DNA from: Pseudoxanthomonas suwonensis
Lineage (GTDB): Bacteria; Pseudomonadota; Gammaproteobacteria; Xanthomonadales; Xanthomonadaceae
Reading direction: 5' to 3'
NCBI GenBank assembly: GCA_003240695.1
Contig: QFNC01000019.1
Span: 1 to 52,251, forward strand
Length of the DNA stretch: 52,251 nt
Of the stretch, positions 36,434 to 45,888 are shown piece by piece (within the stretch, counting starts at the first letter, position 1; the number at the start of each line of letters is the position of its first letter). The notes under the pieces were generated by a model. The model made no database searches. It was not told where the DNA came from and saw nothing but the letters and a program-made list of their open reading frames with translations. A program made the translations under genes and the position numbers.

Positions 36434-36588
36434 GCCTGCTCAGACCCACGCCATGACGGGGCGTCCATGGCCGGTTCAGATTGGATTTGGCGTTTCCCGT
36501 CACACTGGTCAATCGCCGCTGCGGCGTCAACGCATCCATGTTCCCTTGAGGGCGGATGTCGGCCTCCCGCATCAGATATTGCCGGTGC

Positions 36589-36594
36589 TATAGT
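36589..36594 (+). promoter_or_regulatory. Probable -10 box of the lipoprotein/effector operon
   Basis: TGC TATAGT upstream of the 36703 gene gives an extended -10-like element. No CCCTAG box is present here, unlike the other toxin genes. The rest of 36434-36702 holds no gene. Confidence 0.4.
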
Positions 36595-36702
36595 CGGCTC
36601 AGACACAGCGGCGGCATGAGGCCCGCTGTGCCGTCGTTTGATCCATACCCTGTCCGCGCGCAGAACGGTCGCAGGCGATCCCGATTCAAAAGGATTTCTT
36701 CC

Positions 36703-37383
36703 ATGTCCCTTCCCCGTTCCAGCAGCCGCCACGGCCAGCCGTCCCGGCAACGGCACGCTGCCACGTTGCTGTTGGCAGGGATCGCAGTGCTGACCAGTGT
36801 GGCCTGCCACTCCACCCGCTCCGGGCCTGAAGCCCATCTACCCCGCAAGGAGACTCCGTCGATGACCACGCCCCCCCCTTCCGCTGCGGCAGCCAACACG
36901 GCCGCATCGCGTCTGGATGCCGGACAGCTGCTGCGGCGCACCCTGCAGCTGATCGGCGAGACCCGCAGCATCCGCGACATTTCACCGCAACGACTGGGTG
37001 ACAGCTATGGCGTGCCCTTTGTGAGCCACGAACCTGGTCGCCACTCCTTCGCCGAACAGATCGACCGCGACTGGTGGTACAGCCTGCAGATCGCCGACGA
37101 CATCGGCGGTGCGCCGCGCTTCGACCTGTCCTTCGACCAGGCGGTGCCATCCGCGCGCGGAGTCAGCATGGCCGACATCTGCCAGGTCGATTTCGACCAG
37201 TTCGGCCAGCAGCTGCAGGCGCTGGGATTCACGCGCAGGGCCAACCATGCCGAACACGGCCGTCACGTGAGCGACGTGTTCGAGCGCGACGGCATGCGCG
37301 TGGAGGTGTTCGCGCGCGGCGAGTCGGAAGCGTCCTCCGAAGCATCCGCGCATGCCTGCGTGAAGATGCTCACCATCCGCTGA
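36703..37383 (+). CDS. Lipoprotein, probable immunity protein for the HELQH effector
   Basis: 226 aa, AAGGA before ATG 36703. Basic N-terminus then a hydrophobic stretch and a lipobox-like end (LAGIAVLTSVAC). A Pro/Ala linker leads to a domain with LLRRTLQLIGETRSIRDISP, DRDWWYSLQIADDIG, QQLQALGFTRRANH and a C-terminal VFERDGMRVEVFARGE. Not a family I know. It is 16 bp upstream of an XVIPCD effector, the same order (immunity first) as at 4991-3265. Confidence 0.7.
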   Translation: MSLPRSSSRHGQPSRQRHAATLLLAGIAVLTSVACHSTRSGPEAHLPRKETPSMTTPPPSAAAANTAASRLDAGQLLRRTLQLIGETRSIRDISPQRLGDSYGVPFVSHEPGRHSFAEQIDRDWWYSLQIADDIGGAPRFDLSFDQAVPSARGVSMADICQVDFDQFGQQLQALGFTRRANHAEHGRHVSDVFERDGMRVEVFARGESEASSEASAHACVKMLTIR

Positions 37384-37399
37384 TCGCAAGGAACCCGAC

Positions 37400-38821
37400 A
37401 TGACCCCCAAAGTCACGCTGAGCAAGGAATCCGAAGCCATCATCGATGCCTTCGCCAAGGAAGCGGGCGTTACCGAAGACCATATCAAGAACCTGCGCGG
37501 CCTGCTGAACGGATCGCCCGCACTGGCGCAGCAGTTCAACGATGCCGTGAAGGCCAAGCAGGTCACGGCATTGCATCCGCTGACCAACCCGAATGCAGGT
37601 GGCGAGTTCAGCCCCGGCGACAAGTCCATCCACTTGCCGTTGGCAAATCTCGAAACGCCGAAGGCCGGCAAATTTGACAACGCCGACATGACCTTCGTGC
37701 TCGGGCACGAACTGCAGCATGCCGAGAACGCCAAGGCCAGCGCGAAGGTGCTCGAGACAGTGTGGCAAGGCATGAACGACAAGGCCAAAGAAGCCAAGCA
37801 GCCGCACGACTACACTGCCCTGGTCGACAAGCTGATCGACAGCAACCGGCGTGACGAGGCCGGCGCCGAAATCGCAGGCTGGAATGCCGCGGTCAGCCGG
37901 CTGCAGGCCTCCGGAACGGAAAAGCCCACGTACAAGCAGTTGTACGAAGCCAATCCCTTCCGCATGGCGGATTTCATCGACAAGAGCCCTGGCAATCCAG
38001 CCACCTACACGCTGAAGGACGGCCTGAAGGTGAAGGACGACATGACCATGGAAGCCAGCGATGCCAACATCAAGGCCATGGGCAAGTACTACTTCGACCA
38101 TGCAGGGACCGAAACGCGCCTGGGCCAGAAGGCCAACGCCGATTATCCCAATTACTACGGCGCCTATGCGATCGGCCTGATCGCGCAGGCCGAGCGTACG
38201 CACAATCCGCCGGGCAAGGGCGAGTCCCAACAACCGGTCGCCCTCGATCTGGCCAAGCTGAAATTGAGCGAATCGGCGATGGAAGACTGCGGCATGGATC
38301 TGGGGGGAGCCGCCAACAAGCAGGTCTACATCGACACCGGCGACCAATCGAAGACTCCGAAGACCTTCGACCATACCCGGACGCCGCCTGCGCCGACAGC
38401 AGGCAAGGATACCGGCAAGCCCGCGCCGCACGATCCGGCACACGGCGATCATCGCGATCACGCGCTGTACCAGCAACTGCGCGACGGCGTGGAGCGGCTG
38501 GAACGCGCCCATGGCCGCAGCTATGGCGACAGCAGCGAGCGTCTCACCGCCAGCCTGCTGGCCAGCGCGAAGCAGTCCGGACTGGAGAAGGTCGACCAGG
38601 TCACGCTGAGTGCGGACGGACAACGCGTGTTCGCCATGCAGGGCCAGCCCGACGACCTGAACCGCCGCCACGCCGGGGTGGACGTGACCCAGGCGTTGAA
38701 TACCTCGCGCGAGCAGTCGCTGCAGCAGTTGCAGGCCCAGCACGACGCGCGGCATGCTGCCGCCGCGAAGGACATGCCGCAGCAGCAGGCACCACGCAAC
38801 GAGCCCGGACTGGCGATGTGA
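37400..38821 (+). CDS. X-T4SS effector: HELQH metallopeptidase with XVIPCD
   Basis: 473 aa, AAGGA before ATG 37400. N-terminal region 1-95 is followed by MTFVLGHELQHAEN, a zinc motif at 103-107, and RRDEAGAEIAGW (151-161) likely supplying the Glu ligand. Residues 344-455 are a clear XVIPCD: DPAHGDHRDHALYQQLRD, SSERLTASLLASAKQSGLEK, VDQVTLSADGQRVFAMQGQP. The tail is Gln/Ala-rich. It belongs with the broken protein at the right edge, sharing AEDMTFVLGHE-type, AEIAGWNA and MGxxYFD segments. Predicted to be passed by VirD4 into the X-T4SS and to kill rival cells. No T4SS structural gene is in the window. Confidence 0.88.
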   Translation: MTPKVTLSKESEAIIDAFAKEAGVTEDHIKNLRGLLNGSPALAQQFNDAVKAKQVTALHPLTNPNAGGEFSPGDKSIHLPLANLETPKAGKFDNADMTFVLGHELQHAENAKASAKVLETVWQGMNDKAKEAKQPHDYTALVDKLIDSNRRDEAGAEIAGWNAAVSRLQASGTEKPTYKQLYEANPFRMADFIDKSPGNPATYTLKDGLKVKDDMTMEASDANIKAMGKYYFDHAGTETRLGQKANADYPNYYGAYAIGLIAQAERTHNPPGKGESQQPVALDLAKLKLSESAMEDCGMDLGGAANKQVYIDTGDQSKTPKTFDHTRTPPAPTAGKDTGKPAPHDPAHGDHRDHALYQQLRDGVERLERAHGRSYGDSSERLTASLLASAKQSGLEKVDQVTLSADGQRVFAMQGQPDDLNRRHAGVDVTQALNTSREQSLQQLQAQHDARHAAAAKDMPQQQAPRNEPGLAM

Positions 38822-38837
38822 TGCGGCTGATGCGGAA

Positions 38838-39755
38838 TCAGGACTGCGGAACGAAGTCCAGCAGCGGCGCTGGCTGCAGCCACGGTTGCAGCCAGTGGTC
38901 CGCCAGCAGGAAGGCGAACAGCGCCATCAGGTACACCACCGAATAGTTGAACACGCGCATGGCGAAGAAGTCGTCGGGCGGGTTCAGCAATTTCCACGCA
39001 TACCACACGAACACCGCGCCCAGCACCAGCGCACCGCCCAGATAGAACACGCCGCTCATGCCGGACACCCACGGCAGCACCGTGGCCACCACCAGCAGCA
39101 CGGTGTACAGCAGGATCTGCCAGCGCGTGTACTGCACGCCATGCGTGACCGGCAGCATCGGCACCAGTGCGCGGGCGTAGTCCTCGCGGCGGAAAATGGC
39201 CAGCGCCCAGAAATGCGGCGGTGTCCACACGAAGATGATCAGCACCAGCAGCGATGCGTGGGCCCAGTCCCAAGGGCCGCGCATGCCGGTGATCGCCGCC
39301 CAGCCGAGCAGCGGCGGTGCGGCACCGGCGATGCCGCCGATCACGATGTTCTGCGGGGTGGCGTGCTTCAGCCAGGCGGTGTAGACCACCGCATATCCGA
39401 TCAGCGAGGCGAAGGTCAGCGCGGCGCACAGCGGATTGGTGGTCCACAGCAGCACGCCCGTCGATACCGCCGCCAGCAGCAGCGCGAATACCAGCACCTG
39501 CCGTGGCTGCAACGCATGCGTGGGCAACGGACGGCGGGAGGTGCGGGCCATCTTTTCGTCGATGCGCCGATCCAGCAGGTGGTTGATGGCCGCCGCAGAC
39601 GCCGCCGCCAGCCAGATGCCCAGCAGGCCGCCGACCGCTTCCCGAGCCGGTGGCAGTCCCGGCACCGCCAAGAACATGCCCACCAGCGCGGTGAACACGA
39701 TCAGCGCCACCACCCGCGGCTTGGTCAACTGCCAGTAGTCGCGTGCGCTGCTCAT
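38838..39755 (-). CDS. cyoE: Heme O synthase (protoheme IX farnesyltransferase)
   Basis: UbiA-family prenyltransferase adding a farnesyl group to heme B; also named ctaB. 305 aa with about nine TM helices. Active-site motif AINHLLDRRIDEKMART and second loop YTAWLKHATPQNIVIGG are present. The stop-to-start gap from ctaA is only 4 bp, giving the order surf1, small assembly protein, ctaA, cyoE on the minus strand. Confidence 0.97.
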   Translation of the reverse strand: MSSARDYWQLTKPRVVALIVFTALVGMFLAVPGLPPAREAVGGLLGIWLAAASAAAINHLLDRRIDEKMARTSRRPLPTHALQPRQVLVFALLLAAVSTGVLLWTTNPLCAALTFASLIGYAVVYTAWLKHATPQNIVIGGIAGAAPPLLGWAAITGMRGPWDWAHASLLVLIIFVWTPPHFWALAIFRREDYARALVPMLPVTHGVQYTRWQILLYTVLLVVATVLPWVSGMSGVFYLGGALVLGAVFVWYAWKLLNPPDDFFAMRVFNYSVVYLMALFAFLLADHWLQPWLQPAPLLDFVPQS

Positions 39756-39759
39756 CGCA

Positions 39760-40905
39760 TCAATCGACCGCCGGCGCGCGGATGCGGGCCAGCAGGCTCA
39801 CCAGCACGAACAGCAGCAGCATCGCGCCGGCGTTGTGGGCCACGGCCACCGCCAGCGGCAGGCTGAGCAGCACATTGGCGATGCCAAGGGCGAACTGGGT
39901 CAGGATCAACGCACCCAGCAGGCTGGCCCAGCCACGCAGCCCCGGCGTGCGCAGCAGCCGCACGGTCAAAGTCAGCACGAAGGCCAGCACCACCAGCGCA
40001 CCGATCCGATGTGCCATCTGGATGGCAATGCGCGAGGCGCCGTCGAGGATGCCACCTTCGTAATCCACGCCGATGCCCCGCCACAGCACGAAGCCTTCGC
40101 GGAAATCGGTAGGCGGCCACCACTGGCCGACGCATTTGGGAAAGTCGTTGGCACAGGCCAGCGCGGCGTAATTGGCGCTGACCCAGCCGCCGAGCGCGAC
40201 CTGCAACGCCAGCAGGCCGATCCCGCCCCAGACCCAGGCGCGTACCTGCCGCGCCTCCGCCAGCCGGATCGGCACGTCGGTGGCGCGCCAGGCCATCCAC
40301 ACCAGCAGCGACAGGGTCAGCAGGCCACCGAGCAGATGCGCCATCACCACGATCGGTTTCAGCAACCAAGTGACCGTCCACATCCCCAGCAAGGCCTGGA
40401 CGATGATGACCGCCAGCGTCAGCACGGCGACCCGCGACAGGTCGGTGTTGTCCCAGCGCCAGGCCGCCACCAGCAACAGCAATTCGCCCGCCGCCGCCAA
40501 TGCGAACGCCGCGCCGTGCTGGCCACGCATGTACAGCGGGATCGCCAGCGCCACCAGCAGCGCCGCGCCCAGCACCACCGCACCGCCACGCGGACGCTTC
40601 CACGCGGCCAGCAGGGCCAGCCCCAGCACCAGCAGCCCCAGGGTGCCGGCCAGCATGCGATGCACCTGCTCGCGCCAGGCCTTGTGCGGCTCCAGCGGGC
40701 GGATCGCGGTGGCATCGTGATTCACGATCTCGTGATGCGCCTGCGGCCAGGCCGCGCGGCCGTAGCAGGTGGGCCAGTCGGGGCAGCTCAGGCCGGCATC
40801 GGACAGGCGCACGAACGCGCCGAACACGATCACGCCCATCGCCAGCAGCACCGCCAGCCAGGCGATGCGGTGGAAATGCCGTTTCAGGACGGGACGCAGG
40901 GACAC
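39760..40905 (-). CDS. ctaA: Heme A synthase (COX15/CtaA)
   Basis: Oxidises heme O to heme A for cytochrome oxidase; 381 aa, eight TM helices. FVRLSDAGLSCPDWPTCYG (first loop with the two-Cys pair), HRMLAGTLGLLV, HLLGGLLTLSLLVWM, WPPTDFREGFVLWRG and AHRIGALVVLAFVL supply the heme-ligating histidines of the family. Confidence 0.96.
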   Translation of the reverse strand: MSLRPVLKRHFHRIAWLAVLLAMGVIVFGAFVRLSDAGLSCPDWPTCYGRAAWPQAHHEIVNHDATAIRPLEPHKAWREQVHRMLAGTLGLLVLGLALLAAWKRPRGGAVVLGAALLVALAIPLYMRGQHGAAFALAAAGELLLLVAAWRWDNTDLSRVAVLTLAVIIVQALLGMWTVTWLLKPIVVMAHLLGGLLTLSLLVWMAWRATDVPIRLAEARQVRAWVWGGIGLLALQVALGGWVSANYAALACANDFPKCVGQWWPPTDFREGFVLWRGIGVDYEGGILDGASRIAIQMAHRIGALVVLAFVLTLTVRLLRTPGLRGWASLLGALILTQFALGIANVLLSLPLAVAVAHNAGAMLLLFVLVSLLARIRAPAVD

Positions 40906-40908
40906 GGA

Positions 40909-41490
40909 TTACCTCAGTTTCAGCAGCCGCGCAACGTCGCTGCGCAGATCGGCCGGATCGAACCCGGCAGGGTAGCGCAGAATCACGAATCCATTGGGAT
41001 CGATCACGTACACGCGCGGCAGCGTGCGATCCGCCGGCGTCGCCGCGGCCACAGGCAACCCGGCCAGCAATTCCGGCGTCCCCCGCAGCGGTTTCAGAGT
41101 GGCGATGCCGCGTGCGCTGTCCGGCGGCGTGCCGATCCACAGCACGTCGACCTGGTCCGCATCCTTGCCAAACAACTGCCAGACCGTGTCCAGCTGGCTG
41201 CCCAGGGTGCTGCACGGCTGGCCGCAATCCGCCGGTGCCGCCACCAGGATGCGCCACTGCCGCTGCACCGGATTCCAGGCATAGCGCGTGCCGTCGGCCA
41301 GCAGCACCGGCACCGCGCGCAAATCGGACGGTGTCTGCAGCAATTCGCCTTTGTTGCGCATCCCTTCCGGACGCCAACCGGAAAACCGCAGCACGCCGGC
41401 CAGCACGAAACTGCCAATGAAGATGCCGACCAGTGCCAGCAGCAGCACGCGGTTGCGGCGCCGGCGTGCGGGGTCGAAGGGATCAGTCAT
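40909..41490 (-). CDS. Membrane-anchored protein of the cox cluster, possible thioredoxin-like assembly factor
   Basis: 193 aa, one N-terminal TM helix (VLLLALVGIFIGSFVLAGV) and a periplasmic domain with ADCGQPCSTL, a CxxxC motif in the place used by SCO1-like copper chaperones, and RVYVIDPNGFVILRYP near the end, typical of Sco/thioredoxin folds. Overlaps SURF1 by 8 bp and lies 4 bp from ctaA. Probably helps deliver copper or reduce CuA cysteines; diverged from true SCO1. Confidence 0.75.
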   Translation of the reverse strand: MTDPFDPARRRRNRVLLLALVGIFIGSFVLAGVLRFSGWRPEGMRNKGELLQTPSDLRAVPVLLADGTRYAWNPVQRQWRILVAAPADCGQPCSTLGSQLDTVWQLFGKDADQVDVLWIGTPPDSARGIATLKPLRGTPELLAGLPVAAATPADRTLPRVYVIDPNGFVILRYPAGFDPADLRSDVARLLKLR

Positions 41491-42262
41491 GGCGAAGCCT
41501 CCGTTTGCGTCGGGTCAGTGTGACCACCGCCGCGGTGCACAGCACGGCCGCGGCCAGCGCGAACCACTGCACGGCATAGCCCAGATGACGCTGCGGCGGT
41601 AGCGTATTGGGCAGGATGTCGAGATCGCGCGCGAAGCCCAGCGGCGAGCGCGGGTCCAGCCGCAGCACGCGTGGGGCCAACGTGCCGCCCGCCGCGCTGC
41701 CCAGCGCCTGCTGCACGGCCGGCATGTCCAGCCGCGTCATCCACCAGACGCCCTTCTGCAGGCGCATGGCGTCCCCGACCGCCAGGCCCGATGATGGGGG
41801 CGGCATCAGCAGTCCGGCGATACGTATCGCGCCGGCGTCCGGCATCGCAACGGCTTGAACCGGTACGCGACGCTGCGCGTCGAGCGGCAACCAGCCCAGC
41901 TCCACCAACAAAGATGCGCCCGCGTCGGGCAGGAATGCGCGATACACGCGCACACCCGGCCGGCCATCGCGCACCTGGTTGTCCAGCAACAGCGGCGGTG
42001 TCGATGCAAATCGGCCCGTGCCGGCCGCCCAGTCGTAATCGCGAGCCGATTCGGCATCAGCGGCTGACGCCAGCGACGCGACATGGCCTTGATCGCGCTT
42101 CTGCAGCACCTGCTGCAACGACGCCAGCATGGCGGTCTTCTCGTGCATGCGCCCCAGCTGCCAGCGGCCCAGCCCGGTGAAGACCAGCGCCACCACCACG
42201 GCCAGCAGCCAACCGGCCACGCCCCAGCCACGACCGGGCGTGTGCGACGACGGTGGTGTCAT
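41483..42262 (-). CDS. SURF1 family cytochrome oxidase assembly protein
   Basis: 259 aa from ATG 42262. Two TM helices at the ends (GVAGWLLAVVVALVFTGLGRWQ and VQWFALAAAVLCTAAVVTL, each partly shown) enclose a periplasmic domain with LGRWQLGRMHEK, LLLDNQVRDGRPGVRVY, LVELGWLPLD and, before the last helix, HLGYAVQWF. SURF1 helps insert heme A into subunit I. Divergent from the small TM gene at 42299. Confidence 0.92.
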   Translation of the reverse strand: MTPPSSHTPGRGWGVAGWLLAVVVALVFTGLGRWQLGRMHEKTAMLASLQQVLQKRDQGHVASLASAADAESARDYDWAAGTGRFASTPPLLLDNQVRDGRPGVRVYRAFLPDAGASLLVELGWLPLDAQRRVPVQAVAMPDAGAIRIAGLLMPPPSSGLAVGDAMRLQKGVWWMTRLDMPAVQQALGSAAGGTLAPRVLRLDPRSPLGFARDLDILPNTLPPQRHLGYAVQWFALAAAVLCTAAVVTLTRRKRRLRHD

Positions 42263-42298
42263 ACTATTCGGCCTGTTCCCGAGCATCGCAGCCGCGCC

Positions 42299-42526
42299 AT
42301 GAGCGACTCCCTGAAGACCCTGCTGATCGTCGGCTTTCTCATCGTGATCGTCTGGAATCTGGGCGCAGGCCTGTATTACATGATGGTCGACAAGGGCCAG
42401 ACCAAGCGCACGGTGAATGCCCTGACCAAGCGCATCGCCCTGTCGGTGGCGCTGATCCTGCTGGTGATCCTGGCCATCGCCATGGGCTGGATCCAGCCGC
42501 ACGGGGTCGGTCGCAACCCCGGCTGA
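42299..42526 (+). CDS. Twin-transmembrane protein (DUF2909)
   Basis: 75 aa. Two TM helices (LLIVGFLIVIVWNLGAGLYY and ALSVALILLVILAIAMGWI) joined by a basic loop KGQTKRTVNALTKRI, the DUF2909 plan. Conserved beside SURF1 in many proteobacteria, so probably a cox-linked protein. It is the only plus-strand gene within the cox cluster. Confidence 0.88.
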   Translation: MSDSLKTLLIVGFLIVIVWNLGAGLYYMMVDKGQTKRTVNALTKRIALSVALILLVILAIAMGWIQPHGVGRNPG

Positions 42527-42607
42527 TCCGGGTTTGCAGGCCGGCCCGATCGATCGAACCGGATCGAACGGACCGGATCCAGCGTTCGGCCAGCGCGTTC
42601 GCGCGGA

Positions 42608-43495
42608 CTACAGCACGTACACGAACAGGAACAGGCCCAGCCAGACCACGTCCACGAAGTGCCAGTACCAGGCCACCGCCTCGAAGGCGAAGTGGTCGTC
42701 GGGCTTGAAGTGCCCCTTCAGGCAGCGCAGCCAGATCACCGCCAGCATGATCGTGCCCAGGGTGACGTGCGCGCCATGGAAGCCGGTCAGCATGAAGAAG
42801 GTGGACCCGTAGATGCCCGACCCCAGGGTCAGGTTCAGTTCCTTGTAGGCGTGGATGTACTCCTCGGCCTGCAGCACCAGGAACACGCAGCCCAGCAGCA
42901 CGGTCAGCCCCAGGAACAGCAGCAGCGCGCCGCGCTTGCCGGCCTTCAGTGCATGGTGCGCGATGGTCAGCGTCACCCCGGAGGTCAGCAGGATCAGCGT
43001 ATTGGCCAACGGCAGGCCCCAGGCCGGAATGGTCTGGTAGGTACCGCCGATGTCGGCCGGGCCGTTGCTGGGCCAGCCGCCGGAAAACCCGTTCCACAGC
43101 AGGCTGTTGGTCATCGCGCCGTCGCCTTCGCCGCTCAGCCACGGCAGGGCATACTGGCGCGCGTAAAACAGCGCGCCGAAAAAGGCACCGAAGAACATCA
43201 CTTCGGAAAAGATGAACCACACCATGCCCATGCGGAAGGACACGTCTACCTGCTTGTTGTAGTAGCCGCGCACCGACTCGGTGACCACGTCGGCGAACCA
43301 CTTGAACAGGATCAGCAGCAACACGATCGTGCCGGCGAAGAACACCGGCTTGCCGGCCGCAGCCTGGTTCAGCCACAAGGCTGCACCGACCATCATGATG
43401 AACAGTCCCACCGAGGCGAAGATCGGCCAGCGGCTGCCGTGCGGCACGAAATAGACGTTAGTATCGTGGTGGTCGGCGTGGTGGGCTTGGGCCAT
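42608..43495 (-). CDS. ctaE: Cytochrome c oxidase subunit 3
   Basis: 295 aa, seven TM helices. HHDTNVYFVPHGSRWPIFAS at the start, FRMGMVWFIFSEVMFFGAFF, GFHGAHVTLGTIML and the ending WYWHFVDVVWLGLFLFVYVL are subunit III signatures. Part of the aa3 complex of the inner membrane. The -strand order is ctaC, ctaD, small TM protein, ctaG, ctaE. Confidence 0.97.
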   Translation of the reverse strand: MAQAHHADHHDTNVYFVPHGSRWPIFASVGLFIMMVGAALWLNQAAAGKPVFFAGTIVLLLILFKWFADVVTESVRGYYNKQVDVSFRMGMVWFIFSEVMFFGAFFGALFYARQYALPWLSGEGDGAMTNSLLWNGFSGGWPSNGPADIGGTYQTIPAWGLPLANTLILLTSGVTLTIAHHALKAGKRGALLLFLGLTVLLGCVFLVLQAEEYIHAYKELNLTLGSGIYGSTFFMLTGFHGAHVTLGTIMLAVIWLRCLKGHFKPDDHFAFEAVAWYWHFVDVVWLGLFLFVYVL

Positions 43496-43513
43496 GACTG
43501 CGGTTTCCGTGGA

Positions 43514-44110
43514 TCAGGGGGCCGTGTGCACGGCGTTGGCGGCGCTGGGCTTGTGCAGATCGGCCGTCAGCGCGTCGTTCTTGAAGAAAGTGTACGACAG
43601 GGTCAGGGTGCGGATGTCCGCCGGCAGCGCCGGGTCCACGATGAAGCGCACCGGCATGTCGCGGGTTTCACCGGCCTGCAGTGTCTGCGCAGTGAAACAG
43701 AAGCACTCGGTCTTGTTGAAATAGGCCGAGGCCCGCGCCGGAGCCACCGACGGCACCGCGCTGCCCACCACCGCACCGCCGGACTGGTTACGGGCGAAAT
43801 AGCTGGTTTCGTAGGGCTTGCCCACCTGCACCTGCATCGAGGCCTGATGCGGCCCGAAGCCCCAGGGCAGCTTGGAATTCACGCCGCCGTCGAACAGCAC
43901 GGTGACCGTGCGCGCAGGCACATTCGCCGCCGCCTGGACCTGCGCCGGCCCCTGTTCCAGGCGGATGCCGAACACCTTCTCGCAGGCGATGCGATACAGC
44001 GGCACCAGCGCGAACGTGAACCCGAACGCGCCCAGCGCGATCAACGCCAGCTTGGCCACGCCGCGCGCGTTGCGCATCCGGCTTGCAGCTGCGGGCTTTG
44101 GCGTGGTCAT
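43514..44110 (-). CDS. ctaG: Cytochrome c oxidase assembly protein CtaG (Cox11)
   Basis: 198 aa; N-terminal TM anchor (KLALIALGAFGFTFALVPLY) and a periplasmic Cox11 domain with FNKTECFCFTAQTLQAGE, whose CFC carries the copper-binding cysteines, and DMPVRFIVDP. Delivers copper to CuB. Starts 4 bp inside the previous small gene (ATGA). Confidence 0.96.
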   Translation of the reverse strand: MTTPKPAAASRMRNARGVAKLALIALGAFGFTFALVPLYRIACEKVFGIRLEQGPAQVQAAANVPARTVTVLFDGGVNSKLPWGFGPHQASMQVQVGKPYETSYFARNQSGGAVVGSAVPSVAPARASAYFNKTECFCFTAQTLQAGETRDMPVRFIVDPALPADIRTLTLSYTFFKNDALTADLHKPSAANAVHTAP

Positions 44111-44244
44111 GCGCCAAGCACCCCGGACAAGATGAACGCGATGTAGATGCCCAGCGCGATGCCGCCCATCACCAGCGCCGTGCGCACCACCGAACGGCGG
44201 CGCGCGGCGGCATGGGGCTGTGGCAGCGGATCAATGGGTGACAT
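44107..44244 (-). CDS. 45-residue single-TM protein in the cox operon
   Basis: MSPIDPLPQPHAAARRRSVV then one TM helix TALVMGGIALGIYIAFILSG and a short end. Its start overlaps the ctaD stop by 14 bp and its stop overlaps the ctaG start by 4 bp, so it is translated with both. Small TM proteins between subunit I and CtaG are common in this family and probably aid assembly. Too short to be caught by many gene finders. Confidence 0.85.
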   Translation of the reverse strand: MSPIDPLPQPHAAARRRSVVRTALVMGGIALGIYIAFILSGVLGA

Positions 44245-45862
44245 CGTCGTGGGCCAGGTCGCCGGGACGGATCACCGGCGGCACGCTGAAGGTGTGATGC
44301 GGGGCCGGCGAGGGCACCGTCCATTCAAGGCCCTTGGCACCTTCCCACGGCCGCGCCGGTGCCTTGGCGCCGGACTTCAGCGACGACAGCAGCACGGCGG
44401 CCATCATGAACGGGGTCAGGAACATGCCGAACGCGCCGATCGAACTGATCAGATTCCAGTCGGCGAACACCACGTTGTAGTCGGGGATGCGGCGCGGCAT
44501 GCCGGCCAAGCCCAGGAAATGCTGCGGGAAGAACAGCAGGTTCACGAACACCACCGTCCACCAGAAATGGAACTTGCCTGCTTTTTCGCTGTACATGCGG
44601 CCTGTCCACTTCGGCCACCAGTAGTACACCGCGGCGATGATCGAGAACAGCGCGCCGGTGACCAGCACGTAGTGGAAGTGCGCGACCACGAAGTAGGTGT
44701 CGTGGTACTGGAAGTCCGCCGGCACGATCGCCAGCATCAGCCCGGAGAAGCCGCCGATGGTGAACAGCACCACGAAGGCGATCGCCCACAGCATCGGTGT
44801 TTCGAAGGTCATCGCGCCGCGCCACATGGTGCTGACCCAGTTGAACACCTTCACCCCGGTGGGGATGGAGATCAGCATGGTGGCGAACATGAAGTAGATC
44901 TCGCCGCCCAGCGGCATGCCCACCGTGAACATGTGGTGCGCCCACACGATGAACGACAGGAACGCGATGGCCGCGGTGGCGTACACCATCGCCTGATAGC
45001 CGAACAGCGGCTTGCGGCTGAAGGTGGGGATGATCTCGCTGACCACGCCGAACGCGGGCAGGATCATGATGTACACCTCGGGGTGACCGAAGAACCAGAA
45101 GATGTGCTGATACATCACCGGATCGCCGCCGCCGGCCGCATTGAAGAAACTGGTACCGAAGAACTTGTCGGTCAGCAGCATGGTGACCGCGCCGGCCAGC
45201 ACCGGCATCACCGCGATCAGCAGGAAGGCAGTGATCAGCCAGGTCCAGGTGAACAGCGGCATCTTCAGCAGGTCCACGCCGGGCGCGCGCATGTTCAGCA
45301 CGGTGGCGATGATGTTGATCGCGCCCATGATCGAGCTGACCCCCATCATGTGGATGGCGAAGATGGCGAACGCGGTGCTGGGGCCGCCCTGCAGCGACAG
45401 CGGCGGATACAGCGTCCAGCCACCGGCGGGGGCACCGCCGGGCAGGAACAGCGTCAGCAGCAGCAGCGTGAACGCGAACGGCATGATCCAGAACGACCAG
45501 TTGTTCATGCGCGGCAGGGCCATGTCCGGCGCGCCGATCTGCAGCGGGATCATCCAGTTGGCCAGGCCCACGAAGGCCGGCATCACCCCGCCGAAGATCA
45601 TGACCAGCGCGTGCACGGTGGTCATCTGGTTGAAGAACTGCGGATCCACGAACTGCAAGCCCGGCGTCATCAGCTCGGCGCGGATGATCACCGACATGCC
45701 CGCGCCGATGATGAACATCACGAAGCTGAAGATCAGGTACAGCGAGCCGATGTCCTTGTGGTTGGTCGAAAAAAGCCAGCGGTCGGCAAAGCCCTGCTTG
45801 TGCTCGTGGGCGTGCGCATCATCGTGGTGATGCAGGTCGGTGGCTTCGAAATGCGTGGACAT
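44231..45862 (-). CDS. ctaD: Cytochrome c oxidase subunit 1 (aa3 type)
   Basis: 543 aa, twelve TM helices; catalytic subunit with heme a, heme a3 and CuB. HIFWFFGHPEVYIMILPAFG holds the CuB histidine and cross-linked tyrosine, VWAHHMFTVG the other two CuB ligands, and YFVVAHFHYVLVTGA the two heme ligands. MSTHFEATDLHHHDD at the start is His-rich. 26 bp after ctaC. Confidence 0.98.
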   Translation of the reverse strand: MSTHFEATDLHHHDDAHAHEHKQGFADRWLFSTNHKDIGSLYLIFSFVMFIIGAGMSVIIRAELMTPGLQFVDPQFFNQMTTVHALVMIFGGVMPAFVGLANWMIPLQIGAPDMALPRMNNWSFWIMPFAFTLLLLTLFLPGGAPAGGWTLYPPLSLQGGPSTAFAIFAIHMMGVSSIMGAINIIATVLNMRAPGVDLLKMPLFTWTWLITAFLLIAVMPVLAGAVTMLLTDKFFGTSFFNAAGGGDPVMYQHIFWFFGHPEVYIMILPAFGVVSEIIPTFSRKPLFGYQAMVYATAAIAFLSFIVWAHHMFTVGMPLGGEIYFMFATMLISIPTGVKVFNWVSTMWRGAMTFETPMLWAIAFVVLFTIGGFSGLMLAIVPADFQYHDTYFVVAHFHYVLVTGALFSIIAAVYYWWPKWTGRMYSEKAGKFHFWWTVVFVNLLFFPQHFLGLAGMPRRIPDYNVVFADWNLISSIGAFGMFLTPFMMAAVLLSSLKSGAKAPARPWEGAKGLEWTVPSPAPHHTFSVPPVIRPGDLAHDDVTH

Positions 45863-45888
45863 GGCGTACCTCGTTCAGGGCGTCCGGC

